Assembly: GCF_900142475.1 (NCBI RefSeq)
Contig: NZ_FRAY01000005.1
Span: forward strand, 310,001 to 374,000
Length of the DNA: 64,000 bases
Source: Fibrobacter sp. UWH4
GTDB taxonomy: Bacteria; Fibrobacterota; Fibrobacteria; Fibrobacterales; Fibrobacteraceae
Direction: 5' to 3'
Below the pieces are notes generated by a model, which was not told where the DNA came from, did not search any database, and saw only the letters and a list, made by a program, of their open reading frames with translations. Position numbers and translations under genes: made by a program. Of the stretch, positions 43,355-51,611 are shown one piece after another (the stretch's first letter is position 1; each line of letters begins with the position of its first letter).

Positions 43355-44464
43355 ATGGAACAATGCAAAATCAAACCATGGAATATCCGCAAGCTGCACT
43401 TCGCAATCGACCAGCTGCAGGGTGCGGGGAAACGCAGGGACCGGAAGGAAATGCACCGTGAGCTGGATGTCATGACGCGCCTGCTCTGCGAATCGCGCAA
43501 GATGACCTTGCCCGACTATGGCCAGGCGGGCGGAGCGCCAGTTTCGGGCAACGGGATGAATATGGCGGTGTTTACCGTCAAGAAGGGAAAGTTCCCGCAA
43601 GAGATTGAAATGCAGGAGAATTACTTCCCTTGCAGGCTTGTCGAGGGCGAACATGGCGATTGCCTGGTTTGCGTTGTCGCCTCGGCAGAAATTGCCAAGG
43701 CGTTGGCTGCGAAATTGGAGGTGGACAGCTACATCTTCATGGAGCGCGTGGGCGCCCGTGCACCTGAATTCTCGCAGTATTCCAAGACGACGGATGACAC
43801 CGGCTATTACTATCTGGTCCAGGTGAATTCGAGCCTTCCGCTTCAGGAACCGTCGGCAGTATTCGACGCCATCGCGCAGATCGATGCGCTTGTGGATGGG
43901 CTGGACGAAAAAACGCGGATGATGCTTTCCGAAGAGAACGTGGATGAATTTTTGGAATTCCGGAAGCGTGCGTACTATATGCATAATGGCCTCGGAAAAA
44001 ACGAAACTTACGAGGCGGCTCTTGATTGGCTCAGGGTACAGCAGTTCGCGTTGGTGGAGTTGCCTGAATCGGAAAAGAAGCTTACCCCCATGTTCAACCT
44101 TACCCGTTTTGAACTCTGCATGAACCATCTGGGGTACGCCGTAAAGAAGATTGCAGGGGACTGCCGTTACGTTGTATTCAATACGCATGAATCGGCGACC
44201 TTCGAGCATAACATGCAAACGGTCGCGGAGCGCATGCACGCCGTAACAATCCAGATGTCGCCGGAAGAGAGTCTCTCCTTGATTGCGGAAAGCCTCCGCG
44301 ACGAGGTTCTCTGCTACGACAAGGAAAAATACTACAGCGTAGAAGCCCTGAACGAGAAGGAGTATTTCCCCATAAACGCGAGTGTTCCGAAGCGGCTAGG
44401 GAGCTTTATGCGGGCCGTGTACTATTGGGGCGCCGCGCTCCGCCCAGTCTTGGACTTGAAATGA
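43355..44464 (+). CDS. Hypothetical protein, 369 aa
   Basis: RBS AAGGACGG. The protein is mostly mixed alpha/beta with no signal peptide or membrane span and no motif I can assign. Starts MEQCKIKPWNIRKLHFAID; the middle contains VARGARAPEFS-like text (FMERVGARAPEFSQYSK). It is likely co-transcribed with the zinc-ribbon gene (21-bp gap). Function unknown. Confidence 0.6.
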   Translation: MEQCKIKPWNIRKLHFAIDQLQGAGKRRDRKEMHRELDVMTRLLCESRKMTLPDYGQAGGAPVSGNGMNMAVFTVKKGKFPQEIEMQENYFPCRLVEGEHGDCLVCVVASAEIAKALAAKLEVDSYIFMERVGARAPEFSQYSKTTDDTGYYYLVQVNSSLPLQEPSAVFDAIAQIDALVDGLDEKTRMMLSEENVDEFLEFRKRAYYMHNGLGKNETYEAALDWLRVQQFALVELPESEKKLTPMFNLTRFELCMNHLGYAVKKIAGDCRYVVFNTHESATFEHNMQTVAERMHAVTIQMSPEESLSLIAESLRDEVLCYDKEKYYSVEALNEKEYFPINASVPKRLGSFMRAVYYWGAALRPVLDLK

Positions 44465-44540
44465 TGGGTGAAAATGCGATAAAAGAGCGATTTTAGAAAA
44501 AAAATATGATACGCTGTCCTCTTTTTTATAAATTGTTGGT

Positions 44541-44759
44541 ATGCCGGAACAGCAGCAGATACTCTTTATGCAGATTCGGATTCTGAGGATGGCCTCGGAA
44601 CGGTTTTGCCTGACATTGAAGGCTACTGCGGAGCTTTTCAAGAAGTTCGATGTCCTCAGGTATATCCGCGAATGTTTTGGTATTTTCCATGTAGAAGGCG
44701 ACGAGGCTGTTTTTGAAGATGTCAAGGCCTACCTCAAGGCGAAGGGGGCTGATTTATGA
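44541..44759 (+). CDS. DUF3791 protein
   Basis: 72 aa; LFMQIRILRMASERFCLTLKATAELFKKFDVLRYIRECFGIFHVEGDEAVFEDVKAYL fits DUF3791. This family is found next to DUF3990 proteins. The stop overlaps the next start as ATGA, so expression is tightly linked, as in toxin-antitoxin pairs. Confidence 0.85.
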   Translation: MPEQQQILFMQIRILRMASERFCLTLKATAELFKKFDVLRYIRECFGIFHVEGDEAVFEDVKAYLKAKGADL

Positions 44760-45322
44760 AGCAGCTGGAAACAGGACTGATTCTCTATCACGGAAGCTAT
44801 TGCGCCGTGGAAGAACCGGATTTGGACAAGTGTGCGAAATTCAAGGATTTTGGAAGAGGGTTCTACCTCACATCTTCAAAAGCTCAGGCGGAAAACTTCG
44901 CGAAGATTTCTGCGGCAAAGGCCAAAAACCGCGGGCTGATTTCTGAGAATGAGCGATTTGGTTTTGTTTCGTCTTTTTCGGTGACGGATGCGGCCGGACT
45001 GAATTGCTTTTATTTCGATACCGCTGATGTCGCCTGGCTTCACTGCATCGTAGCTCACCGCAGGAGTGGCGCATTCGTTGACCTTCGTAACGAGATGGCT
45101 GACTACGATGTTGTGTCGGGCAAGATTGCGAATGACGATACCAACGCAACGATTCTTGCTTACATGGGAAATGTTTTTGGCCCCATGGGGAGCGAACAGG
45201 CCGACAACATGTGCATAAGCCTTTTGTTGCCTGAACGCCTGCAGGACCAGTTCTGTTTCAGGAGTATGGCAGCCCTTTCTAAACTCCGGTTTGTGAAATC
45301 CGAGCGGGTGATTTTGAGGTAG
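44756..45322 (+). CDS. DUF3990 protein (ADP-ribosyltransferase-like)
   Basis: 188 aa. Begins with LILYHGSYCAVEEPDLDKCAKFKDFGRGFYLTSSKAQAENFA, the pattern of DUF3990, whose fold is related to ADP-ribosyltransferases (His in YHGS, Tyr in GRGFYLT). It is in the middle of a three-gene unit with DUF3791 before and a 69-aa gene 3 bp after. A toxin role with the flanking genes as antitoxin or partner is inferred, not shown. Confidence 0.8.
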   Translation: MKQLETGLILYHGSYCAVEEPDLDKCAKFKDFGRGFYLTSSKAQAENFAKISAAKAKNRGLISENERFGFVSSFSVTDAAGLNCFYFDTADVAWLHCIVAHRRSGAFVDLRNEMADYDVVSGKIANDDTNATILAYMGNVFGPMGSEQADNMCISLLLPERLQDQFCFRSMAALSKLRFVKSERVILR

Positions 45323-45325
45323 TCT

Positions 45326-45535
45326 ATGGCAAACGACAAAATTTTGTTTTCCATGGACTTGACGGCGCTTATGGCGGTTGAGAAAATCGCAAAGGAAACC
45401 CAGAGGTCTCCCGAAGATGTCCTTGTAGATTTTATGGAATCGAATACGGCGAAAATGCTTTACGACGATTCGAATAAACTTTGGTGGGATGGACCAGACG
45501 CCACCGCCGAAGAATTCAAGCGGGAAACGCTTTAG
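45326..45535 (+). CDS. 69-aa partner of DUF3990
   Basis: Small acidic protein with a ribbon-helix-helix-like centre (MDLTALMAVEKIAKETQRSPEDVLVDFMES) and an acidic tail with WWDGPDATAEEFKRE. It starts 3 bp after DUF3990 with GAGG upstream. Such a third gene often travels with DUF3791/DUF3990. Antitoxin or DNA-binding role inferred. Confidence 0.7.
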   Translation: MANDKILFSMDLTALMAVEKIAKETQRSPEDVLVDFMESNTAKMLYDDSNKLWWDGPDATAEEFKRETL

Positions 45536-45618
45536 GCTTTCTCATTCAAAATAATCACCTCCGCTCATAATATGACGGCGGATTGTTGGATTGTTTATTG
45601 TTGAAAATGCGGCAGTAT

Positions 45619-45641
45619 TTGTCGCATGCGCGATTTATATT
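45619..45641 (+). promoter_or_regulatory. Shared island element, copy C
   Basis: GGCAGTATTTGTCGC, then 10 nt, then TATATT (45636-45641), 40 nt before the 45681 gene. Confidence 0.55.
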
Positions 45642-45680
45642 TATAAAAAAAGGATATTGACATAATGAAAAGGTAAATCC

Positions 45681-46316
45681 ATGAAATACGAAGATCGCAG
45701 AAGCCCTGAATACGTGAATGGCATAATCGACCATCTGATTGAGGATTCTCGCTGGATAAAGGCTCAAAAGGAAACCGAAATGGAATGCAGACTCCACCAG
45801 GAGATGCAGCTTCTGGCGCGAAAAGTCAAGGCCAACGCCCGCTTCGAACACAGCAAGGAAAATATCGCTAAGCTGTTGCGGCTGAACCGGCGACTTCACG
45901 AACTCCAGGACGAATGCGCCAAAACCGCATTTAATATGTACAAGGATTTGACTGCGCTTATGGAGCAGGGCAAGGCCTACTACAAGACTTTTTGCATAGA
46001 AAGTAAAATCATTTACGAATCCGAAGAAGATTGGGAAAGCGAGGTTGGCGGTCTGTACGATTCCTACGACCGGGGGAACCGTTTTGAAGTCCATATTAGG
46101 GATGCTCCTGAAAAGGTCCCTGCCGACTACAAGGAGTTGAACGCCTGGCACGAGGAACTGAGCTGGAACATCGAGTGCCTGGAACTTCCTGAATTCAAGA
46201 ATGAATATATCTGTTTCGCTATGCACAAGTTCTTCGCCGATGGTTGCTATTCCCTAGAAGATGCCATGCGCATGAAATTGGAAGATTTTTATGTGCACAC
46301 GGAGATATACATATAA
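45681..46316 (+). CDS. Hypothetical protein, 211 aa
   Basis: The N-terminal ~110 residues form a long charged helix region (ECRLHQEMQLLARKVKANARFEHSKENIAKLLRLNRRLHELQDE); the C-terminal part is acidic and aromatic. No signal peptide. RBS AAAAGG. No family recognised. It has the shared element in front and the SF0329-like remnant behind. Confidence 0.6.
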   Translation: MKYEDRRSPEYVNGIIDHLIEDSRWIKAQKETEMECRLHQEMQLLARKVKANARFEHSKENIAKLLRLNRRLHELQDECAKTAFNMYKDLTALMEQGKAYYKTFCIESKIIYESEEDWESEVGGLYDSYDRGNRFEVHIRDAPEKVPADYKELNAWHEELSWNIECLELPEFKNEYICFAMHKFFADGCYSLEDAMRMKLEDFYVHTEIYI

Positions 46317-46336
46317 AAAATGTATTGAGGTAAATT

Positions 46337-46824
46337 ATGTGGAGTAAAACAAGACAAATTCTGGAAAGCCGGCTTGCGGAAAACTTAAAGGGGCGTGTGA
46401 GCTATCATTATGACGTCTATCGCACCAAGGGCTGCAAGGAGAAACACGATTGGTGGACTGAGATGCACGTGCTGTCAATCATTGTAGATGGCGAAGCTTG
46501 GTTTTGCACGAACCCACAATTTTATCGTCAGTATTATCGTGACGGGTTTTATCGATTTGATAAAAAAACGATAATGATATCATCCGCGAAACGGGGCTGG
46601 TTGCAGGTGGTTTCTGGGAAACAGGGGCGATAGGGTATATCCGCGAATACCTGAATGAACTTTCTATTGGCCAGGCGATAACGCACGACAACTATTTTAT
46701 CCGCCTGCTAGCAGTCCTCGATGTTCGTCTAGGGAAACGAAAAATCAAGGCCCTCGTGGACAATGTCGAAAATGAACCGGAAAGGTTCCGCAAGTGGATT
46801 CTGTTGAGGGGCGTACAAAAGTGA
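46337..46824 (+). pseudogene. SF0329-like protein gene, -1 frameshift
   Basis: The first frame (to 46633) encodes MWSKTRQILESRLAENLKGRVSYHYDVYRTKGC ... FYRFDKKT. In the next frame the match continues: NDNDIIRETGLVAGGFWETGAIGYIREYLNE ... FIRLLAVLDVRLGKRKIKALVDN ... WILLRGVQK, stop at 46824. Joining requires one extra A (or two fewer) in the A7 run at 46562-46568. The pieces together look like one ~162-aa protein of the SF0329 type (family name from memory). RBS GAGG. Confidence 0.65.
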
Positions 46825-47311
46825 GGTTTTATGCGAATATCTGAAAACGCCGCTGGAAAGCTCATGCAAGGGAGTCCATAATGTTTGGCAGACTGCCATC
46901 TGGGCGTTCAACAACGAAGTCTCAAAAACACGCAATGCAATACTCCAAAAATACGCGACACAATCCGGCGTGGCACAGAAGGATGCACTTTTTCGGTGGA
47001 AAAAGTGCAGTCAAGTGTCAATAATTCGGTAGGAAAAGTGCGTTCACGTCGAAAATCACACTTTTTTAATGTTTTTCGTGGAAAAAATCACACATTTATA
47101 AAAAAAATTGTGCGTTTGGATTGAATTCTAGAAATTTCGTTAAAATTGGCGGTTTTGCGCTTTTTCGGTGGGAAATGCTTCCGTGAATTAAAGAAAAGCT
47201 GCAAAATATGCGAAAATAATCTCTAACATCGTCCGTTTAGGTCGTAATTTTTATATATTAGGAATGAAAAACTACAAAATATGCAAAAATAATTCCTAAA
47301 AAGGGGCGGAA
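46825..47311. other. Gap with gene remnant and short repeats
   Basis: One open frame (46814-47032) without start codon encodes protein-like text (CKGVHNVWQTAIWAFNNEVS, RNAILQKYATQSG), probably a decayed gene. From 46990 to 47110 the sequence is AT-rich with repeated AAAAGTGCG and AATCACAC(A/T)TTT words on both strands, which may be binding sites. No RNA gene seen. Confidence 0.5.
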
Positions 47312-48610
47312 ATGTACAAAAGGCAGGCCTATCTGGACAAATTGGTCCATTCCATCGGGAATGGCTTTATCAAGGTGGTTACCGGAATTCGGCGTTCCGG
47401 TAAGTCCTTTTTGTTGAACACCCTCTTTTACGACTATCTGAAATACAATGTAACGGATGACGAGCATATAATCCGGTTTGCATTCGATTCCGCCGAGGAC
47501 CTTGAACGAATCGGCGAAAATCCGATTGAACTGCAGTTGAAGAAAAGGCAGGTAGATCCGACAAAGTTTATGGACTATTTGAAAACGTGCATCAAAGAAG
47601 GCGAACGGTATTTTTTGTTGCTGGACGAAATCCAGGAGCTGGGTGCGTTTGAGTCTGTCTTGAATTCATATCTTCGGAAACCAGAATTTGAAATTTTTGT
47701 AACGGGAAGTAACGCGAAGTTCCTGTCGAAGGATTTGATTACGGAGTTTGCAGGCCGGAGTGACCAGATTCATTTGTTGCCGCTTTCTTTCAGCGAGTTC
47801 ATGGAAATTTTTTCTGGGGACAAGTACCAGGGCTTTGCGGAGTATCTGCTTTACGGAGGCTTGCCGCTAGTGGCGCAGGAACGCGATGCCGAAAAGAAGC
47901 GCCGCATTTTGTCGAGTCTTTTTGACGAAGTCTATATTCGCGATGTCGTCAAGCGGAATAAAATCAGGAACGAAAACGATTTAAGGGACTTGATTGATGT
48001 CTTGTCTTCGTCGGTGGGTTCGCTGTCGAGCGCAGAAAAGATAACGAACACGTTCCATAGCGAAAAAAAATCCAAGATAACCCGCAACACCGTAGCGAAA
48101 TTTATCGATTATCTGGAAGATGCTTTCCTGATAAGTTCGGCCTCGCGTTATGACATCAAGGGCAAACGATATATCGGAGCTCCGAAGAAGTTCTACTTTG
48201 CGGATTTGGGTCTGCGAAATGCGCGACTCAATTTTAGGCAGTTCGAAGAAACGCACCTGATGGAGAACGCCATATACAATGAATTGCTATATCGCGGTTT
48301 CAACGTAGATGTTGGCGTGGTGGAACTTGCGCAAAAGAACGAGAGCGGTTCTGTTTCCCGCAAGAATCTTGAAATAGATTTTGTCTGTAATCTAGGGTCG
48401 GAGCGTTACTACATTCAGTCGGCATTTTCGATGCCCGACAACGAAAAAAGGGCCAAGGAAATTAGGCCGTTCAAGACGGTTCGGGATTCGTTCAAGAAAA
48501 TTGTCGTCACAAAGGATTTTGTGCCGGCCTTCTATGACGAAAATGGAATTTTAACCATGAACGTCATTGATTTCTTGATGGAACCGAATAGTTTGATTTC
48601 TTTGGGGTGA
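47312..48610 (+). CDS. AAA+ ATPase, DUF4143 family
   Basis: 432 aa. Walker A VVTGIRRSGKSF, Walker B YFLLLDEIQEL, sensor FVTGSNAKFL and the SFSEFME and YGGLPL motifs, then a C-terminal DUF4143 region with a nuclease-like DFVCNLGSERYYIQSAFSM. This is a common accessory-gene family of unknown role, often in mobile regions. RBS GGGGCGG. Surroundings are AT-rich. Confidence 0.9.
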   Translation: MYKRQAYLDKLVHSIGNGFIKVVTGIRRSGKSFLLNTLFYDYLKYNVTDDEHIIRFAFDSAEDLERIGENPIELQLKKRQVDPTKFMDYLKTCIKEGERYFLLLDEIQELGAFESVLNSYLRKPEFEIFVTGSNAKFLSKDLITEFAGRSDQIHLLPLSFSEFMEIFSGDKYQGFAEYLLYGGLPLVAQERDAEKKRRILSSLFDEVYIRDVVKRNKIRNENDLRDLIDVLSSSVGSLSSAEKITNTFHSEKKSKITRNTVAKFIDYLEDAFLISSASRYDIKGKRYIGAPKKFYFADLGLRNARLNFRQFEETHLMENAIYNELLYRGFNVDVGVVELAQKNESGSVSRKNLEIDFVCNLGSERYYIQSAFSMPDNEKRAKEIRPFKTVRDSFKKIVVTKDFVPAFYDENGILTMNVIDFLMEPNSLISLG

Positions 48611-48628
48611 CATAAGCTTAACGATTTT

Positions 48629-48704
48629 GAGGGGAAAGCCTTCCCCTCGCTCGCACTACATTGCTCGCTACCCCTTCTAGCGGGCGCTCAGTCGCCGCGC
48701 CCGC
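48629..48704. terminator. Two hairpins between convergent genes
   Basis: GAGGGGAA-AGCC-TTCCCCTC (48629-48648) and GCGGGCG ... CGCCCGC (48680-48704). They lie after the DUF4143 gene; neither has a T-run, so they may be repeat-type rather than strict terminators. Confidence 0.5.
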
Positions 48705-48755
48705 AACACCCAGGGCTTATTGAAAGAAACAGCAACTAGTTGTGCTGAAGATGTG

Positions 48756-48780
48756 AAAAACGGGGCTGTTTAGCAGCCCC
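48756..48780 (-). terminator. Terminator of the mod-res operon
   Basis: GGGGCTG-TTTAG-CAGCCCC hairpin; on the minus strand it is followed by U's (A-run 48756-48760). It lies 24 bp past the res stop. Confidence 0.85.
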
Positions 48781-48803
48781 AGCAAAAAAGAACCAATTGA
48801 TAA

Positions 48804-51611
48804 TCAACAAGAAATTTTTAAGGTTTGCTTAAATTCCGCATCAAAGCGTTCTTTTATTTCTTTATCCGTATCGTTAAAGAACGGAAGGCCGATGAGGATA
48901 TATTCGTTAGATTTTTCAACAATGACATGTTTCAGCCCATAACGTTTTGAAATTTCCAACAGGAATTTTTCTTTCCAACCGTCATTATCTTCGCCTGCGA
49001 GATGTTTGCCCTTGGGTTCAACAAACACTTGATAATACGCATTGTTATTGCCATTCCTTCCTTGTAACAACAACAGAAAATCAGGTTGAAAGCCTTGCCC
49101 TGTTTCAAAGTCAAAAATCTTATAGACTTCTTCGTTTCGCAAAAGTTGAAAAGACTTGTATTTGTCTTCTATATTAGATTTGCGTGACTTGATATATTCA
49201 ATTAGCTTTCGCTCCTCTTCTGAGCCCCAGAAGGAATCAAGCATATACCAGTCTTCATTTTTCAGTTCCTTTTCAAGCCGTTTGTTTTCTTTAGCATCAT
49301 CATTCTCATCATCTATAAGAATCATCTTCTCTTTTTTGAAACCAATTTTTCCTTTCTCGTCATCAAAAGAGAATACGTCGGAAAATTTTACCAACTTAAA
49401 ATCAGAGCCAATATAGGGTTTATCATAAGATTCTAATTCACGCTGCAAATACAACATAAATCCTTCACACATCTTCAGAAGCTCTGCATTTGGAATGTCT
49501 TCAAATTTCATCGGTGCCGAAATACAGATTTTCGCATCCTTTACAAAATTCAAAAAATCATCCATACTATCAACATTGAATCTTTTGCAAACATTCTCAT
49601 AGTTGAAATAAGATGATGAATTTGCATTCAATCGGTGAATGACTTTGTACTTGATATGTCGCGGAATTTCTGCAAAAGAGATAGCCTTTGTTTTTGTTGG
49701 CGCAGAGTCACTAATGTACAATGTATCTTCTTTTTGAGATAGATTTACTGCTTGCACCTCAGAATATAATCCCTTTATACTCCATTCAAATGCGGGGAGA
49801 TTTTTGAAATCCTTTGGTAAAGTCTTTAAGCGCCTATTGGGATTTTCTTTTTTTTCGTTGACAAAGAAATACATTCCATTCAAGAAACTCTGATATTTTT
49901 CTTTGACATTGAAGGTCTTTTGCGTTCGCTTATCTTGCATAAGGCCGCGATTTTTCAATTCATTAGAAAGGTCGGAAATGTACTTTTCCTCGTCTTCGGA
50001 ATGGAAGTAAAATTCTTCCAAAATCCGCAATTCATTTTGTAGATCGTCATCAAATTTTCGACGACCTTTTTCTTTGTCCTTGTACGCGAATGGGTAATAA
50101 CGAACGCCACGACCTATCAACTGGACTTCACTCGTTGTATGCGAACCAACTTTTTTATTTTTGTAATCAGTATCGCGACCGGTGTAAAGACGAACAATAT
50201 CGTATAAATTTAGAACGTCCCACCCTTCGGTCAAACGTTGAACGGTAAAAATTGCACGAATATGATTTGAACGATCTTCTAGACTATTCAGCAAATAATC
50301 TATTTCACCATCTGTTTTTTCTTTTTGCGTTTTATTCGTTTTTGAGTTCGTTATAACTATATTTCGTTCCTGGAAACTCTCACGAATATAAGCAGCTACG
50401 TTTTCAAAAGAGATTTTCCGCTCTTCCATATAGAGACGAATTCTCTCAAAAATTCGACCATCAAATGAATATGTTTTATCGGCTTGATCGTCACTATCAT
50501 TTTTTATTTTTGAAAGTTTTTTCACAAACCCAAAATCGGCCCCCTTTACATTTTTGCACAGGGTAAGAAACCACTGATAATCCGCCTTTGAATTTTCAAT
50601 TTCCTTGCTACGAAAAAGTATGACAGGCTTGAAATTCGGAATACCATAATCTACGCCAATTCGATATCTGTACCAATTCAGAAGAAGAGCTTGAAGAACG
50701 CGTTCTTTTTGTTCAAGATTTGAGCGAACTAACCGAATATGCTTTGTGCATTTAGCTTCCACAAAATCTTTCAGCTCGAACTTTGTAATTATCTTGTCTT
50801 CATATTTTTCTTGAATTAGATCATTTCTTGGTATCGTTGCGGTAAATTCTAGAAGAGCGTTCCTATTCTGTTCGGCAGCGTAAGAAACTCCATCTTTGCC
50901 TTTCTTTCCCAATATATAGTTGCAGATGGTTGTTTCCCATGATTTCTCGATATCGTCGTCCTTGGCACTGTCTTTTAGTTCACCTATAAAGGATGGCGTC
51001 TCAATTTCTGTTTGTTCCTTCTTTTTCTTTGCTGTGCTGGCGTTAAGATGATGGGCTTCATCCCCAATAAGAATCAGGTCTCTTTTTTGAAGGTCCGAAA
51101 GAAGTAAAGCATTTTCGCTTTCCTTGTAAATATCGTTGTGTAATTTTTGAATGGTGGTAAATTTAATCTGAATGTCGTCGCTTGAATTTGAGAATACGTC
51201 GACTTCGCGAATGCAGATTCTTTTGCCATCAATTACAATGTTTTCTTTAAACAAGTATTTGTTGTGGCTACCGTTGATGAAATTTGCCTGGGTTTTTCCG
51301 AGAATTGCGTTTTGGTTCACGAAAAAGATGAAATTACGAAATCCCTGTTTGTAATAATACAGGATTAAAGCGGCCATAACAAGAGTCTTGCCACTGCCGG
51401 TTGCCATGTTGAACATTAGGTGATTCGGATTCTGTTTTTCGCCCTTGCTCTTTTTCTTTTCGCGAGTAATTTCGTTTACTAGGAAATTTTCAAGCGCCCT
51501 GCGTTGCCATTCATAGAGCGGATATCGAAGATTGTCCGTTATATACGAAGGAATGTTGTATTGTTCCTCGTCAAGAATTTCTTTTTTACTTTCAATGTCT
51601 TCAAGTAGCAT
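48804..51611 (-). CDS. res: Type III restriction endonuclease subunit (Res)
   Basis: 935 aa. Helicase part: Walker A MATGSGKTLV (69-79), DEAH box in LILIGDEAHHLNAS, motif III-like LEFTATIPR and motif VI-like VQLIGRGVRYYPF. The C-terminal nuclease-like region has FQPDFLLLL ... YYQVFVEPKGKH, a PD-(D/E)xK pattern. It cuts DNA after ATP-driven movement, together with Mod. The start overlaps the mod stop by 1 bp. The whole operon is AT-rich and Lys/Asn-rich compared with its neighbours, suggesting transfer. Confidence 0.9.
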   Translation of the reverse strand: MLLEDIESKKEILDEEQYNIPSYITDNLRYPLYEWQRRALENFLVNEITREKKKSKGEKQNPNHLMFNMATGSGKTLVMAALILYYYKQGFRNFIFFVNQNAILGKTQANFINGSHNKYLFKENIVIDGKRICIREVDVFSNSSDDIQIKFTTIQKLHNDIYKESENALLLSDLQKRDLILIGDEAHHLNASTAKKKKEQTEIETPSFIGELKDSAKDDDIEKSWETTICNYILGKKGKDGVSYAAEQNRNALLEFTATIPRNDLIQEKYEDKIITKFELKDFVEAKCTKHIRLVRSNLEQKERVLQALLLNWYRYRIGVDYGIPNFKPVILFRSKEIENSKADYQWFLTLCKNVKGADFGFVKKLSKIKNDSDDQADKTYSFDGRIFERIRLYMEERKISFENVAAYIRESFQERNIVITNSKTNKTQKEKTDGEIDYLLNSLEDRSNHIRAIFTVQRLTEGWDVLNLYDIVRLYTGRDTDYKNKKVGSHTTSEVQLIGRGVRYYPFAYKDKEKGRRKFDDDLQNELRILEEFYFHSEDEEKYISDLSNELKNRGLMQDKRTQKTFNVKEKYQSFLNGMYFFVNEKKENPNRRLKTLPKDFKNLPAFEWSIKGLYSEVQAVNLSQKEDTLYISDSAPTKTKAISFAEIPRHIKYKVIHRLNANSSSYFNYENVCKRFNVDSMDDFLNFVKDAKICISAPMKFEDIPNAELLKMCEGFMLYLQRELESYDKPYIGSDFKLVKFSDVFSFDDEKGKIGFKKEKMILIDDENDDAKENKRLEKELKNEDWYMLDSFWGSEEERKLIEYIKSRKSNIEDKYKSFQLLRNEEVYKIFDFETGQGFQPDFLLLLQGRNGNNNAYYQVFVEPKGKHLAGEDNDGWKEKFLLEISKRYGLKHVIVEKSNEYILIGLPFFNDTDKEIKERFDAEFKQTLKISC

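Noticed and set aside
46885-47124. 79-codon plus-strand frame starting with TTG
   Set aside because: No Shine-Dalgarno and no protein-like pattern; a different frame here (46814-47032) looks more like a gene remnant.
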